DNA of 64,000 nucleotides, taken from NCBI GenBank assembly GCA_015058015.1, contig SVDM01000001.1, positions 62,001 to 126,000 of the forward strand. The letters run 5' to 3'. The position numbers were made by a program, and so were the translations under genes. This DNA comes from Lachnospiraceae bacterium (GTDB taxonomy: Bacteria > Bacillota > Clostridia > Lachnospirales > Lachnospiraceae). Of this stretch, positions 52,840-62,867 are shown piece by piece (positions within the stretch are counted from its first letter, which is position 1; each line of letters begins with the position of its first letter). The notes under the pieces are model-generated. The model saw nothing but the letters and a program-made list of their open reading frames with translations. It did no database searches and was not told the origin of the DNA.

Positions 52840-53691
52840 ATGAATGTTAAAGTCGCTAAAACTGCAGGTTTTTGCTTCGGAGTAGAACGGGCAGTTAACA
52901 AAGTCTATGAGGAAATTGAAAAAAGCGAAGGGAAGATTTATACCTTCGGACCCATTATCCATAACGAAGAGGTTGTAAAGGATTTAGAAGCTAAGGGCGT
53001 TAGTGTGATTAACACCGAAGATGAGCTTAAGAATCTTGAATCCGGTACGGTTATTATCCGGTCCCACGGGGTACCCAAACACATCTATGACATCCTCTCG
53101 GAAAAAGGTCTTAAGGTGGTGGATGCCACATGTCCTTTCGTGAAGAAGATTCATAAGGCTGTTAGCGAAGAAAGTGGCAAGGGTAGGCATGTTGTAATCG
53201 TCGGCGATCCCACGCATCCTGAGGTTTTGGGAATAATGGGATGGTGCGTGACTGACAATTTTACGATTGTTAAGAATGCTGTTGAAGCAAATGAGCTAAT
53301 TTTTGAAAATAACATGAAAATTTCTATTGTTTCGCAAACAACATTTAATTACCACAAATTTAAAGAAATTGTTGAAATAATTACCAAGAAGGGTTATGAT
53401 ATATTTGTTATAAATACGATTTGCAGTGCGACTGAGGAACGACAAAAAGAAGCCGCTGAAATTGCATCTTCAAGCGATGCAATGATTGTTATCGGAGGCA
53501 AGAGCAGTTCTAACACACAGAAATTGTATGAAATTTGTTTAAAAGAATGTGCAAATACTTACTACATACAGACACTTGATGACTTGGATTTAAGGCAACT
53601 AGAATTGTTACAAAACGTAGGTATTACAGCAGGGGCAAGCACCCCAAAGAAAATTATTGAGGAGGTTCAAAAAAGATGTCAGAAGAGATGA
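52840..53691 (+). CDS. ispH: 4-hydroxy-3-methylbut-2-enyl diphosphate reductase
   Basis: 283 residues from ATG 52840. The three cluster cysteines are in [20 protein letters not shown] and [26 protein letters not shown] and SQTTFN are also conserved. The 4Fe-4S enzyme makes IPP/DMAPP in the MEP pathway. From about 53250 to the stop the codons become clearly more A+T-rich than in the first half. The 3' end overlaps rpsA by 16 bp in another frame; in some Clostridia the two are fused. Confidence 0.96.
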   Translation: MNVKVAKTAGFCFGVERAVNKVYEEIEKSEGKIYTFGPIIHNEEVVKDLEAKGVSVINTEDELKNLESGTVIIRSHGVPKHIYDILSEKGLKVVDATCPFVKKIHKAVSEESGKGRHVVIVGDPTHPEVLGIMGWCVTDNFTIVKNAVEANELIFENNMKISIVSQTTFNYHKFKEIVEIITKKGYDIFVINTICSATEERQKEAAEIASSSDAMIVIGGKSSSNTQKLYEICLKECANTYYIQTLDDLDLRQLELLQNVGITAGASTPKKIIEEVQKRCQKR

Positions 53692-54812
53692 GTTTTGAAC
53701 AAATGCTTGAAGAATCATTTAAAACAATTCATAATGGGGAGGTTGTCGAGGGTAAAGTCATCGCTGTAAAACCGGAAGAGATTGTACTTAACATCGGATA
53801 CAAAGCTGATGGTATTCTTACAAGACAGGAATATTCCAACGAACCCAATGTGGACTTGACAACTGTTGCTAAAATCGGCGACACCATGGAAACTAAGGTT
53901 CTTAAAGTAAATGACGGCGAAGGCCAGGTGCTTCTTACTTACAAGAGACTTGCAGCTGAGAAGGGCAGCAAGAGACTTGAAGAGGCATTTAACAACAAGG
54001 AAGTTCTCAAGGCACCAGTTGCACAGGTACTTGATGGTGGACTTAGTCTTATTGTTGATGAGACAAGGGTATTTATCCCTGCAAGTCTGGTATCGGATGT
54101 ATATGAGAAGAACTTAAGCAAGTATGCAGGACAGGAGATTGAATTCGTAATTACCGAGTTTAATCCCAAGAGAAGAAGAATTATAGGAGATCGCAGACAG
54201 CTTCTTACAGCTGCTAAGGCTGAGAAGCAGAAAGAGCTCTTTGAAAAGATTGCTGCAGGACAGATCGTTGAAGGTGTGGTTAAGAACATTACCGACTTCG
54301 GTGCATTTATTGACCTTGGCGGCGCAGACGGACTTCTTCATATTTCAGAGATGAGCTGGGGAAGAGTTGATAATCCTAAGAAGTTGTTCAAAGTTGGCGA
54401 TAAGATTAAGGTTCTTATTAAAGAGATTAATGAAACCAAGATTGCATTAAGCCTCAAATTCGATCAGGAGAATCCCTGGCTTAACGCTGAAGAGAAATAT
54501 GCAGTGGGAACTGTTGTTACAGGTACTGTAGCAAGAATGACCGACTTCGGTGCATTTGTTGAGATCGTTCCCGGCGTTGATGCACTTCTTCATGTTTCTC
54601 AGATTTCAAGAGATCATGTAGAGAAACCGTCAGACGTTCTTAAAATCGGACAGGAAGTTACTGTTAAGATTGTTGACCTCAACGTTGACGAGAAGAAGAT
54701 CAGCCTTAGCATGAAGGCATTACAGCCTGCGGCAGAGGATGAGGCTCCTGCAGAAGAAGCAGCACCTGTTGAAGATGCTGCACCGGTTGAAGAGGTTGCT
54801 GCAGAAGAATAA
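53676..54812 (+). CDS. rpsA: 30S ribosomal protein S1 homologue
   Basis: 378 residues with four S1 domains: starts at [20 protein letters not shown], then [34 protein letters not shown] and [17 protein letters not shown]. The last ~30 residues are Ala/Glu/Pro-rich repeats. Clostridial S1 proteins have four domains, unlike the six in E. coli. GAGGAGG within ispH serves as ribosome site. It is translated from inside ispH, so the two are likely coupled. Confidence 0.93.
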   Translation: MSEEMSFEQMLEESFKTIHNGEVVEGKVIAVKPEEIVLNIGYKADGILTRQEYSNEPNVDLTTVAKIGDTMETKVLKVNDGEGQVLLTYKRLAAEKGSKRLEEAFNNKEVLKAPVAQVLDGGLSLIVDETRVFIPASLVSDVYEKNLSKYAGQEIEFVITEFNPKRRRIIGDRRQLLTAAKAEKQKELFEKIAAGQIVEGVVKNITDFGAFIDLGGADGLLHISEMSWGRVDNPKKLFKVGDKIKVLIKEINETKIALSLKFDQENPWLNAEEKYAVGTVVTGTVARMTDFGAFVEIVPGVDALLHVSQISRDHVEKPSDVLKIGQEVTVKIVDLNVDEKKISLSMKALQPAAEDEAPAEEAAPVEDAAPVEEVAAEE

Positions 54813-54849
54813 ATAATCGGGGAATTTAATATACGTGCGGGGGTGTCTT

Positions 54850-55635
54850 ATGGCAAACGATTACGAAAAGTTTAAAAAAGATGTATTAAGCATTACTAAG
54901 ATTGACCTTAATGCATATAAAGAAAAGCAGATGAGAAGAAGAATCGATTCTCTTATAACCAGACATAAGATTGCTGATTATGATGCTTTTATCGGAGAGA
55001 TTAAGGTTAATGAAAGTCTTCTTCGTGAATTCGTTAACTTCCTTACTATTAACGTTTCCGAGTTCTATCGTAACACGGACCAATGGGAATTGATGGATCA
55101 GGAGATTATTCCGAAGCTGATATCCAGGTTTGGTAAGAACTTAAAGATCTGGAGCGCAGCTTGTTCTACGGGAGATGAGCCCTACTCACTTGTTATGGCT
55201 TTCTCCAAATACATTCCGCTTAATCAGATTCATGTAATCGCTACTGATATTGATAAGCAGGCCATTGAGAAGGCTAAAGCCGGATTGTATGGAGCCAAGA
55301 GTATTGCGGGAGTCCCTGATGAGTTCAAGAAGAAATACTTCACCGAGATTGCCGGATCCTATCAGATATCAGATGAGATTAAGAGATGCGTTGAATTTAA
55401 GGAGCGTAACCTCTTAAAAGATGATTACGAGAAGGATTGTAATCTTATCCTGTGCCGTAATGTAGTTATCTACTTTACAGAAGAGACTAAGGATATGATC
55501 TATAAGAAGTTCTGTGATTCTCTGGTACCGGGAGGATTCCTCTTTATCGGAAGTACAGAGCAGATTATGAATTATAAAGAGATGGGATATACAAGATTTA
55601 AATCATTCTTCTTCCAAAAGGGAGACATGCAATGA
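54850..55635 (+). CDS. cheR: CheR-type chemotaxis methyltransferase
   Basis: 261 residues from ATG 54850 with GGGGG 6 bp upstream; a GTG at 54835 overlaps that site. CheR_N helices (YEKFKKDVLSITKIDL, MRRRIDSLI) precede the SAM-binding domain: NVSEFYRN, IWSAACSTGDEPYSL, VIATDIDK and NLILCRNVVIYFTEE. It methylates glutamates of chemoreceptors. No other chemotaxis gene is near. A strong terminator follows. Confidence 0.95.
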   Translation: MANDYEKFKKDVLSITKIDLNAYKEKQMRRRIDSLITRHKIADYDAFIGEIKVNESLLREFVNFLTINVSEFYRNTDQWELMDQEIIPKLISRFGKNLKIWSAACSTGDEPYSLVMAFSKYIPLNQIHVIATDIDKQAIEKAKAGLYGAKSIAGVPDEFKKKYFTEIAGSYQISDEIKRCVEFKERNLLKDDYEKDCNLILCRNVVIYFTEETKDMIYKKFCDSLVPGGFLFIGSTEQIMNYKEMGYTRFKSFFFQKGDMQ

Positions 55636-55647
55636 TAATAGGTAAAG

Positions 55648-55687
55648 AAAAACACGTCATTGAGTTTACTCAATATGACGTGTTTTT
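55648..55687. terminator. Strong terminator after cheR, probably bidirectional
   Basis: AAAAACACGTC (55648-55658) pairs with GACGTGTTTTT (55677-55687), with an inner stem ATTGAG/CTCAAT. A and T runs on both sides allow use from both strands. Confidence 0.92.
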
Positions 55688-55745
55688 AATTTACCTTAAC
55701 AAACATGAGGAAGTAGCACGATAGTGCGGATTCCGAATGGTTGTA

Positions 55746-55779
55746 GAATCGCGGGAGTTGCGTTGCAACGTAGCGATTC
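55746..55779. repeat. Nested inverted repeat between convergent genes
   Basis: Outer arms GAATCGC/GCGATTC (55746-55752, 55773-55779) enclose GTTGC/GCAAC (55757-55761, 55765-55769). No T-run follows, so its role is unclear. Confidence 0.5.
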
Positions 55780-55795
55780 GTATATCATTGTATAA

Positions 55796-56887
55796 CTATT
55801 TCATATGATTTATACAATGTATCATATACCGTTTAATCAGTGTGTCACATTCGCATATCTCATCTGTAAGTTCGAAATATGATATCTTATCATGGAACTC
55901 TATCTTGAAGAAGGGTTCTATCAGTTCACTAAACTGGGGCAGGAACCTTCCGGTTTTTTTGGAGTAGCAGTTTGCTGCCTTGGCTTGTACTCTGTAATCT
56001 TTATCTACGAAGAATGCCACGGATTTATGTACTGCCATATCCTCCGCGGGAAGATAGTAGTAGTCCTTATAATCGGAATAGTAGAACTTCAACTCTCCGG
56101 TGTACATGGTAACCTTAAGGCTTACCTTCTTGTCGCGGCCTGATAGATACAGGGGTCCGTACCCATAGGCAATAAGCCTGGGTAAGGGGTTAATGGGTAT
56201 CAAATCAAAGATGGCATCCATGGCGACACTGCCGTCAGGGGACTCATAGCGCTGGATATCAACTTGTGATAATTCAAATCCACCTTTAAAAAATGTAACA
56301 TAAGAAAGGATGGGAAGTATTGATATCAGGCCCTTTACGTCATCTGCATTATGCTGTAAGAGGATGTTTTTGGTACGCTCATCCGGGTATTTTACATAAT
56401 CGCGGTAGTAATTAATCAGATCTCCGCCATTGTATATGTCTTCACGATGGATTCCTAAGAATCTCTCGATGTTCTTCTGCTTATAATTCTCTAATTTAAA
56501 AAACTTCTTATAAGGAAAGAGCTGGCGGTATATATCCAGGTGAGGAATCTTACCTGATATAAAGGGAATGTCATAAGTCCTGCACTTCTCTCGAAGATAG
56601 GAGGTGTCAAATCCCAGGCCGTTATAACTTACAAGGAGTTTGTAATCTGCCACAGCTTCTGAAAACTCTCTTATAATAAGAACTTCTTCTGCAGTATTCT
56701 CAGCAAACCACTGGTCTAAGACCCAGTCGTTACCGGACTTATAGGCAAGACCGATAAGATATAGATTGGTATTGTTGGGTGAGAATCCCGTGGTCTCTAT
56801 ATCGAAGAATGCCACATCGCTAGCGGGCACATTATTTATTGTTTCGGGTGAATTGCTTATATCAAGTTTGATATTTGTTCGTATCAT
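55796..56887 (-). CDS. Ribonuclease H-like exonuclease domain protein (YprB type)
   Basis: 363 residues from ATG 56887 (minus strand), with AAAGGA upstream; an ATG at 56914 lacks a ribosome site. The N-terminal half is a DEDD exonuclease-like domain: FFDIETTG, LVSYNGLGFDTSYL and HNADDVKGL, as in YprB RNase H-like domains. The C-terminal ~130 residues, without a known motif, are beta-rich (YGPLYLSGRDKKV). It probably acts on nucleic acid ends; the substrate is unknown. Confidence 0.85.
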   Translation of the reverse strand: MIRTNIKLDISNSPETINNVPASDVAFFDIETTGFSPNNTNLYLIGLAYKSGNDWVLDQWFAENTAEEVLIIREFSEAVADYKLLVSYNGLGFDTSYLREKCRTYDIPFISGKIPHLDIYRQLFPYKKFFKLENYKQKNIERFLGIHREDIYNGGDLINYYRDYVKYPDERTKNILLQHNADDVKGLISILPILSYVTFFKGGFELSQVDIQRYESPDGSVAMDAIFDLIPINPLPRLIAYGYGPLYLSGRDKKVSLKVTMYTGELKFYYSDYKDYYYLPAEDMAVHKSVAFFVDKDYRVQAKAANCYSKKTGRFLPQFSELIEPFFKIEFHDKISYFELTDEICECDTLIKRYMIHCINHMK

Positions 56888-56977
56888 GACTTGTCCTTTC
56901 CCTTGAATTATCATCCACAGTTGTATTATACTAGATATTAGTCTTTTTGAGAATAATAATTATTCGGAGGTTGTTAT

Positions 56978-57955
56978 ATGTTCGGAATCCGAATACTGAA
57001 CGTTGAAATCTACTATATACTAAGCTGGTTTTTCGTATACAGCTTTCTGGGATGGGCATTTGAAAGCGTATACGTTTCCATACTTGAAGGGCACCTTGTT
57101 AACAGAGGTTTTATTACGGGACCCTTTTGCACCATATACGGTTGCGGCGGTGTCGCCATCTATATGATACTGAAAGACTTTCAGGATAATCTGTTTTACC
57201 TCTATGTACTGGGCCTGGCGGTTGCCACTCTTATAGAATACATAACAGCTGTTATAATGGAAGGAATGTTTCGCACCAGGTGGTGGGACTATTCCGACCA
57301 GAAGTTTAATTTTCAGGGGCGGATATGTCTGTCCAGTTCCCTGGTGTGGGGATTCTTCGCAATCCTTATTGTCAGGGTTATTCAGCCCATCGTTATGTAT
57401 ATCGTAAACCTTTACCCGGTTCATGAGGGGACAATAGGACTAACTATAGTAATTATTATATTTGCAATTGATTTTACCTTTTCTGCCATTGGAGCAGCAA
57501 GGCTGGCAGGAAGGCTGGACCGTATGCACGATGCTATGAGCGATCTCTATGCATCTGCTATGGATACCCGAATCGGCAGTGGTATCTCCACTATTAAAGA
57601 TAAGGTTAATGCCGTGGTATCATACAGTTTAAACGAGACTCCTTTAAGCACTGTTAAGTCAGGTATAGGAACCGTTAAAGGCGGTCTTGGTACGGTAAAA
57701 GGAGGCATCGACTCAGGTTTAGAAAAATTATCTGAGATGATCGCAGGTGCTGAATTCGGTGACAAGACTGAGGCGGCTAAGCAAAAGATTAAGGATACAT
57801 ATGTCAAATATATCAACATGATTAAACAATCTGATTTTATTCAGGACCGTTTCATTGACGCTTATCCCCATATGAAATCTATGGTTAAGGACAGACAGGA
57901 ACAGCTTGGAAGGATCAAAGAAAGCATTAACAGCAGAAGGAAAAAGAAGAAATGA
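56978..57955 (+). CDS. CmpB-like putative ABC transporter permease (PF06541 family)
   Basis: 325 residues with CGGAGG upstream. Residues ~1-175 have about five membrane helices and the family stretches YSFLGWAFESVYVSI, NRGFITGPFCTIYGCG and RWWDYSDQKFNFQGRICL. The C-terminal ~150 residues are cytosolic, with a Gly-x-Gly-T-V-K-G repeat (about 225-245) and a basic KKKK tail. Despite the name no ABC partner is present, and function is unknown. Its stop overlaps proB in ATGA. Confidence 0.85.
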   Translation: MFGIRILNVEIYYILSWFFVYSFLGWAFESVYVSILEGHLVNRGFITGPFCTIYGCGGVAIYMILKDFQDNLFYLYVLGLAVATLIEYITAVIMEGMFRTRWWDYSDQKFNFQGRICLSSSLVWGFFAILIVRVIQPIVMYIVNLYPVHEGTIGLTIVIIIFAIDFTFSAIGAARLAGRLDRMHDAMSDLYASAMDTRIGSGISTIKDKVNAVVSYSLNETPLSTVKSGIGTVKGGLGTVKGGIDSGLEKLSEMIAGAEFGDKTEAAKQKIKDTYVKYINMIKQSDFIQDRFIDAYPHMKSMVKDRQEQLGRIKESINSRRKKKK

Positions 57956-58803
57956 ATGCGCAAAGTATCAGAGACAATTTTAAGAATAAGGAAAGAATCG
58001 TAATTAAGATTGGATCTTCATCTTTATATTATGAAGAAACAGGTAATATGAATTTTCAGAAGGTGGAGAAGCTGGTTCGAATCATTTGCGACCTGCAGAA
58101 TCAAGGCAGAGAAGTGGTGCTGGTAACATCAGGAGCCATCGCTGCAGGAAGAAAGGCCCTTGGGCTTTCCAAGGCGCCCGCCAAGCTGCCGGAGAAGCAG
58201 GCCTGCGCGGCAGTAGGTCAGGCACGTCTGATGATGATTTATCAGAAGATATTTAATGAATACAATCATGTGGCAGGCCAGGTTCTTATGACCAAGCATA
58301 CCATTACCAATAACTTAGAGAGGAAGAACACTCAGAATACGTTCATGGAGCTTCTTCGCATGGGAGTTGTTCCTATTGTTAATGAGAATGATACCGTTTC
58401 CACATCTGAGATTAAGATGGGTGATAACGATACTTTGTCTGCGGTGGTGGCATCCACTATAGGAGCAGATCTCCTGATTTTGTTGTCTGATATTGAGGGC
58501 CTGTATACTGATGACCCTAACACCAATCCTGAGGCCAAGTTCGTGGAATATGTTGATGTGATTGATGATAAGCTTATGAGTATGGGCAAGGCTTCCACCG
58601 GATCTGACGTAGGAACCGGGGGCATGGCTACCAAGCTTAATGCAGCTGTTATTGCCACATATTCGGGAGCTGATATGGTTATTACAAAGGGGGATGACGT
58701 AGACAATATCCTTCGAATTATTAACGGTGAGAACGTGGGTACCTTGTTTTCCGCCAATAAAAAAGAGAATTTCTACATTGATGAATATTTGTTAGAGCAC
58801 TAG
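57952..58803 (+). CDS. proB: Glutamate 5-kinase (no PUA domain)
   Basis: 283 residues: the amino-acid kinase domain only (VIKIGSSSLY, VTSGAIAAGRKALG, NENDTVSTSEIKMGDNDTLSA, GTGGMATKLNAA). E. coli ProB has an extra C-terminal PUA domain, missing here as in many Firmicutes. It makes gamma-glutamyl phosphate for proline. It overlaps the upstream membrane protein by 4 bp and is followed by UPF0291 and proA. Confidence 0.96.
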   Translation: MNAQSIRDNFKNKERIVIKIGSSSLYYEETGNMNFQKVEKLVRIICDLQNQGREVVLVTSGAIAAGRKALGLSKAPAKLPEKQACAAVGQARLMMIYQKIFNEYNHVAGQVLMTKHTITNNLERKNTQNTFMELLRMGVVPIVNENDTVSTSEIKMGDNDTLSAVVASTIGADLLILLSDIEGLYTDDPNTNPEAKFVEYVDVIDDKLMSMGKASTGSDVGTGGMATKLNAAVIATYSGADMVITKGDDVDNILRIINGENVGTLFSANKKENFYIDEYLLEH

Positions 58804-58822
58804 AAAGGAATGTTCATTTAGG

Positions 58823-59053
58823 ATGATTAATAAAGAAAAGATAGACAGAATTAATGAGCTTGCCCGCAAGTCTAAGGCAGAGGGACTTACTACTGCGGAA
58901 AGAGACGAACAGGCAATCTTAAGAAGAGAGTATATTGATGCGGTAAAGGGAAATCTTCTTAGCCAGCTTAACAATATTGATATTGTTAATCCTGACGGCA
59001 CGGTGGAGAACTTAGGAGAAAAATACGCGGCTAAGAATAAGAAGAACAGTTAA
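58823..59053 (+). CDS. UPF0291 (DUF896) protein
   Basis: 76 residues, two helices at the N terminus: RINELARKSKAEGLTTAER then LRREYIDAVKGNLLSQLNN, the DUF896 signature (B. subtilis YnzC). No enzymatic motif. It lies between proB (19 bp) and proA (21 bp) and is likely co-transcribed. Its role is unknown. Confidence 0.93.
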   Translation: MINKEKIDRINELARKSKAEGLTTAERDEQAILRREYIDAVKGNLLSQLNNIDIVNPDGTVENLGEKYAAKNKKNS

Positions 59054-59074
59054 AGCGTTAGAGGAGGTTAGGCT

Positions 59075-60322
59075 ATGAGTACAATCAGGGAGATATGCAA
59101 GAAGGCGAGAGAAGGAAAAGATGTCATGGCTTCTCTTTCCACAGTTGCCAAGAACAAGGCCTTAGAGGAAGTGGCGGATGCTTTGGTGGCTCAGACAGAT
59201 TACATATTGTCTGCCAACAAGAAAGATGCGGATGAGTGGAAGAGTAAGGGCAAGAACGAAGGTATGCTTGACAGACTCCTTCTTACACCGGAACGTATAG
59301 AAGGCATGGCTGTGGGTCTTCGACAGTTGGTATCTCTTGATGACCCCATAGGCGAGGTTCTCTATATGAAGGAACGCCCCAATGGCTTAAGAATCGGGGA
59401 AAAGAGGGTTCCTTTAGGTGTCATTGGTATTATCTATGAATCCAGACCCAATGTCACCGCTGATGCTTTCGGCCTCTGCTTTAAAACCGGCAATGCCGTT
59501 ATCTTAAAAGGCGGGTCTGATGCTATTAACTCCAACAAGGCTATAGTTAAGGTTATTCGTGATGTCTTAGAGGCTAATAACATAGCGCCTGACGTATTAC
59601 AACTTATAGAATCAACTGACAGGGAAGTAACCAAAGAATTCATGAAGATGAATGAATACGTGGATGTCCTTATTCCAAGAGGCGGAGCAGGCCTTATTAA
59701 ATCCGTTGTGGAGAATGCTACTATTCCCGTTATCGAGACAGGTACCGGCAACTGCCATATCTTCGTAGACGAGTCGGCTGATTTGGACATGGCTATTAAT
59801 ATCATCTTCAATGCCAAGACCCAGAGAATCAGCGTTTGTAACGCCTGCGAATCCCTTGTGGTGCACAAGGCTGTTAAGGATAAACTGCTTCCCGCTTTGA
59901 AAAAGCGTCTGGATGAGAAAAATGTTGAGCTTAGAGGAGACGCAGAGGCAGTTGGAGTGTTAAAGGATATCAAGACTGCCACAGAAGAAGACTGGGGTAC
60001 GGAATATCTGGATTATATTCTTTCTATTAAAACAGTTAATGATATTGATGAGGCCATTGCCCACATCAACAAATACAATACAGGCCACTCTGAGTGTATC
60101 GTAACCAACGATTACAACAATGCGCAGAAGTTCCTTGATAAGGTGGATGCTGCAGCTGTATATGTTAATGCATCTACGAGATTTACCGATGGATTCGAAT
60201 TCGGACTTGGAGCTGAGATAGGAATCAGCACACAGAAATTACACGCCAGAGGACCTATGGGTCTTAAGGCGCTTACCACTACTAAGTTTATTATCTACGG
60301 TAATGGTCAAATAAGGGAATAA
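59075..60322 (+). CDS. proA: Gamma-glutamyl phosphate reductase
   Basis: 415 residues with GAGGAGG upstream. Aldehyde-dehydrogenase superfamily, ProA type: [45 protein letters not shown] and the catalytic cysteine in [33 protein letters not shown] near the end. It reduces gamma-glutamyl phosphate to glutamate semialdehyde. Its stop directly abuts the stop of the PHP gene on the other strand, with no terminator between. Confidence 0.97.
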   Translation: MSTIREICKKAREGKDVMASLSTVAKNKALEEVADALVAQTDYILSANKKDADEWKSKGKNEGMLDRLLLTPERIEGMAVGLRQLVSLDDPIGEVLYMKERPNGLRIGEKRVPLGVIGIIYESRPNVTADAFGLCFKTGNAVILKGGSDAINSNKAIVKVIRDVLEANNIAPDVLQLIESTDREVTKEFMKMNEYVDVLIPRGGAGLIKSVVENATIPVIETGTGNCHIFVDESADLDMAINIIFNAKTQRISVCNACESLVVHKAVKDKLLPALKKRLDEKNVELRGDAEAVGVLKDIKTATEEDWGTEYLDYILSIKTVNDIDEAIAHINKYNTGHSECIVTNDYNNAQKFLDKVDAAAVYVNASTRFTDGFEFGLGAEIGISTQKLHARGPMGLKALTTTKFIIYGNGQIRE

Positions 60323-61039
60323 TTAGTATGTAACCAGAGCTTTTAGTACACCTTCAATGCTTTTTTCGGAAACGGCGAGGGTGTGCTCCGGCTCATGGAT
60401 ATGTTCCAGATAATGAGCGTCTGAATCTGTGATTATACGGCAACCCTCAAGGTAAGGGTTGTCTTTTTTTAATTTATGGAGATTGGCCAGGTTCTTAACC
60501 TCGACGCATTTAAACTTAGAGTCGGGGGGAACAAAACCCAGGTTTGACATAAGGCTGGTGGTGTCTTTATCGATGTGGGCGGGTATCATAACGCCCTTGT
60601 ACTCTGTGATAAGATCGTAGCACTCATCGAAAGAGATGTTGGTGGCATTGATAAGGAGGTTTTCCTCATGGCCTATGACCTGATCGTCGGAGTTCATAAT
60701 GAGCTGGTCGCCGAAGATGGCAGGATCATTGGGGATGAGATTTCTCTTGGTATCCACAAAATCGTTCCATGTAAGGGCATCCTCCACACACGAAAAAAGG
60801 CATAGTACATGAACATCCTCAGAGGTGGTAAGCTCCATACCGGGGATGAGTATTATGCCGTAGGCGTCAGCTATCTCCTTGGCGGCAGGTGTATTCCGAC
60901 AGGAATTGTGGTCCGTCAGGGCGATAACGTCAAGTTCTTTAATAACAGCCATTCCTACGATGTTACCCGGCGTCATATCATTGTCGCCGCATGGGGAGAG
61001 GCAGGAGTGGATGTGTAAATCGTAGTGAAGATTATGCAT
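60323..61039 (-). CDS. PHP-domain phosphoesterase
   Basis: 238 residues. PHP metal motifs: DLHIHSCLSPCGD at the N terminus, ALTDHNS, PGMELTTSEDVHVL, a PAHID His and TDSDAHYLE near residue 215. It overlaps the upstream gene by 8 bp. PHP proteins of this subgroup are found with DRTGG, RsbW-like and hydrogenase-like genes in clostridia. Target (nucleotide, phosphoprotein or other phosphoester) is unknown. Confidence 0.88.
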   Translation of the reverse strand: MHNLHYDLHIHSCLSPCGDNDMTPGNIVGMAVIKELDVIALTDHNSCRNTPAAKEIADAYGIILIPGMELTTSEDVHVLCLFSCVEDALTWNDFVDTKRNLIPNDPAIFGDQLIMNSDDQVIGHEENLLINATNISFDECYDLITEYKGVMIPAHIDKDTTSLMSNLGFVPPDSKFKCVEVKNLANLHKLKKDNPYLEGCRIITDSDAHYLEHIHEPEHTLAVSEKSIEGVLKALVTY

Positions 61040-61367
61040 TCAGCAGGTTATTGACAGCGAGAGAGGCTTCAAATACCGGCATATCCGTTGAAAACACGGT
61101 GATGTCGGTGGATTCTAGTTTTGCTGCTCCCGCTTCATCGAGTAACACCCCTTCGGCCAGGATGATGCATGCCACATCAGCCAGGGTTGCAACTGCCAGC
61201 GTATTAACGTTCCCCATAACCGTAATCCATGCGCAATCAGATGGTGCCTTGCTCATGGCGATACTGAGCAGGTCGCAATTGAAGGGCTTTGTAATCTCCC
61301 TTTCGGGAGAGGTTCCTACTTTAATTGTCTTGAAAATATCTGCGTTGATTAAATCATTTACTGTCAT
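61032..61367 (-). CDS. DRTGG-like domain protein (second copy)
   Basis: 111 residues, AGAGGG before ATG. Alpha/beta fold with IITKPFNCDLLSIAMSKA-type and CAWITVMGNVNTLAVA segments, resembling DRTGG domains fused to or near signalling proteins. No catalytic residues recognised. It shares the operon with the 63286-63642 DRTGG protein and the hydrogenase homologue, which suggests a ligand-sensing role. Confidence 0.7.
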   Translation of the reverse strand: MTVNDLINADIFKTIKVGTSPEREITKPFNCDLLSIAMSKAPSDCAWITVMGNVNTLAVATLADVACIILAEGVLLDEAGAAKLESTDITVFSTDMPVFEASLAVNNLLNA

Positions 61368-61387
61368 AAAAACCCTCTTTTTTTAGG

Positions 61388-62842
61388 TTATTTTTTCTTC
61401 TTTGGTTTGTCTTTTTTGGGAGGCTCGGCATCTTCAGTCTGCTTGCCGGATTCTCCCTGGTTAAAGAATCCCGTCAGATTCTGCTCCAAGTTTGCAATGG
61501 AAGCTCCCGCATCGCTGGCATTGGACATATTGTGAGTAAGAGTGGAGAGCTGCAACGTAAGGAAATTGAAGTATTCCTTAAATATATGAATACATGCTGT
61601 ATCCGATGCTTCACCTCTTACAATGTCTTCCGCTAAGGCACGGCAGGTAGGCGCACCACACGAACCGCAATCAAGTCCCGGGAAGGATTCTACAATTTTC
61701 TCAACTGCATTAAGGTTACTTAAACCTTCCATAAAATTATTACCGATACGGAATACCGGCTCATACACAATTTCTTTGTTCCAATTAAGGTCGATATCCT
61801 CAGTATATACTGTGGTTGAGCGGTTGTTAAAACTTGATACCTTAACCGGAAGATACTTCTTAAGGTGCTTGTTCTTGGAGTGGGAGATATAAGGATTCTC
61901 CACTGTAAGAACGCCACCTACGCAACCGCCGGTGCAAGCGTTAAGCTCAATAAAGTTAAGAGTTTTGAATCGCTCGTCTTCCAAGTTCTCTAATATCTCA
62001 ATTACATTGGAGATACCATCGGCAGCCAGGTAATTATCCGAGACAGTTCCGGTGGACTCGCCTCCGGTACAGCTCCAGCCAACGCCAATCTTGCCGGATG
62101 CGGCAAGGTTGGGAAGGGAACCGCCTTCAGCCTGTTCTGCAGACAAATCCTTAATTGCTTCCAATAAAGGAACATAGATATCTTTGATGGCTATTACTGC
62201 ATCCACCTCGCTTTTTTCGATACCTAAAGGCTCCTTGGCATAGGTTACTTTGGCGGGGCAGGGGGTAATAAATATCAGCCCGATCTTATTACGGGGAAGT
62301 CCCGTGGTGGAAACTGCTTTTTCCAAAGCCATCTCGGCGGCCACTTCAATAGGCGCCTTCAAGGGGAGCAAGTGTTCAATAAGATTAGGAAAACGAACAC
62401 GAATAAGACGAACAATGGAAGGGCAGGCGGAACTGATAATCGGCCACTTGTCCTTATTCTCGTCTATATATTTGATGGTTGCCTCCGAGACAAGCTCTGC
62501 TGCGGCACTTACTTCAAAGACATCATTAAAGCCCAGAGACATCAGGGCATTGAGTATAAGGTTGGTGTCAGTGATGTTATTGTACTGAGTGTACAATGAA
62601 GGTGCCGGAAGGGCAACGGTATATTCATATTTCTTAAGTATGTCAAGAGTATCACGTCTTGCCAGCTTGGCATGGTGAGGACAGATACGTATACACTCAC
62701 CGCAGTCGATACAGAATTTGTTGTTAATTACGGCCTTACCGTTACGAACACGGATGGCCTGGGTAGGGCATCTTTTGATACAATTCAGACAGCCTTTACA
62801 TAAATCTTTATCAAGATATATGGAGTGGTAAAAATTTTCCAT
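61388..62842 (-). CDS. HydS-like [FeFe]-hydrogenase homologue with ferredoxin and Fes domains
   Basis: 484 residues. N terminus: two 4Fe-4S motifs, C15-C18-C21-C25P and C44-C47-C50-C54P. The hydrogenase H domain keeps all four H-cluster cysteines: C140 (SSACPS), C195 (TPCPAK), C303 and C307 (ELNACTGGC). The proton-relay Cys of catalytic enzymes is A139, and the two conserved Met positions are T193 and N301, as in sensory-type enzymes. A C-terminal 4Fe-4S Fes domain (DCGSCGAPTCRALAEDI) and a Pro/Lys tail follow; there is no PAS domain. Likely an H2 or redox sensor rather than a bulk H2 producer (inference). Confidence 0.9.
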   Translation of the reverse strand: MENFYHSIYLDKDLCKGCLNCIKRCPTQAIRVRNGKAVINNKFCIDCGECIRICPHHAKLARRDTLDILKKYEYTVALPAPSLYTQYNNITDTNLILNALMSLGFNDVFEVSAAAELVSEATIKYIDENKDKWPIISSACPSIVRLIRVRFPNLIEHLLPLKAPIEVAAEMALEKAVSTTGLPRNKIGLIFITPCPAKVTYAKEPLGIEKSEVDAVIAIKDIYVPLLEAIKDLSAEQAEGGSLPNLAASGKIGVGWSCTGGESTGTVSDNYLAADGISNVIEILENLEDERFKTLNFIELNACTGGCVGGVLTVENPYISHSKNKHLKKYLPVKVSSFNNRSTTVYTEDIDLNWNKEIVYEPVFRIGNNFMEGLSNLNAVEKIVESFPGLDCGSCGAPTCRALAEDIVRGEASDTACIHIFKEYFNFLTLQLSTLTHNMSNASDAGASIANLEQNLTGFFNQGESGKQTEDAEPPKKDKPKKKK

Positions 62843-62867
62843 TAATGTTCCCTTTCTGATTAAATAA

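Noticed and set aside
53676..53691. Possible frameshift splitting a fused IspH-S1 protein
   Set aside because: ispH has a normal length and stop, and rpsA has its own ATG and GAGGAGG site; both frames are intact, so two genes are the simpler reading.
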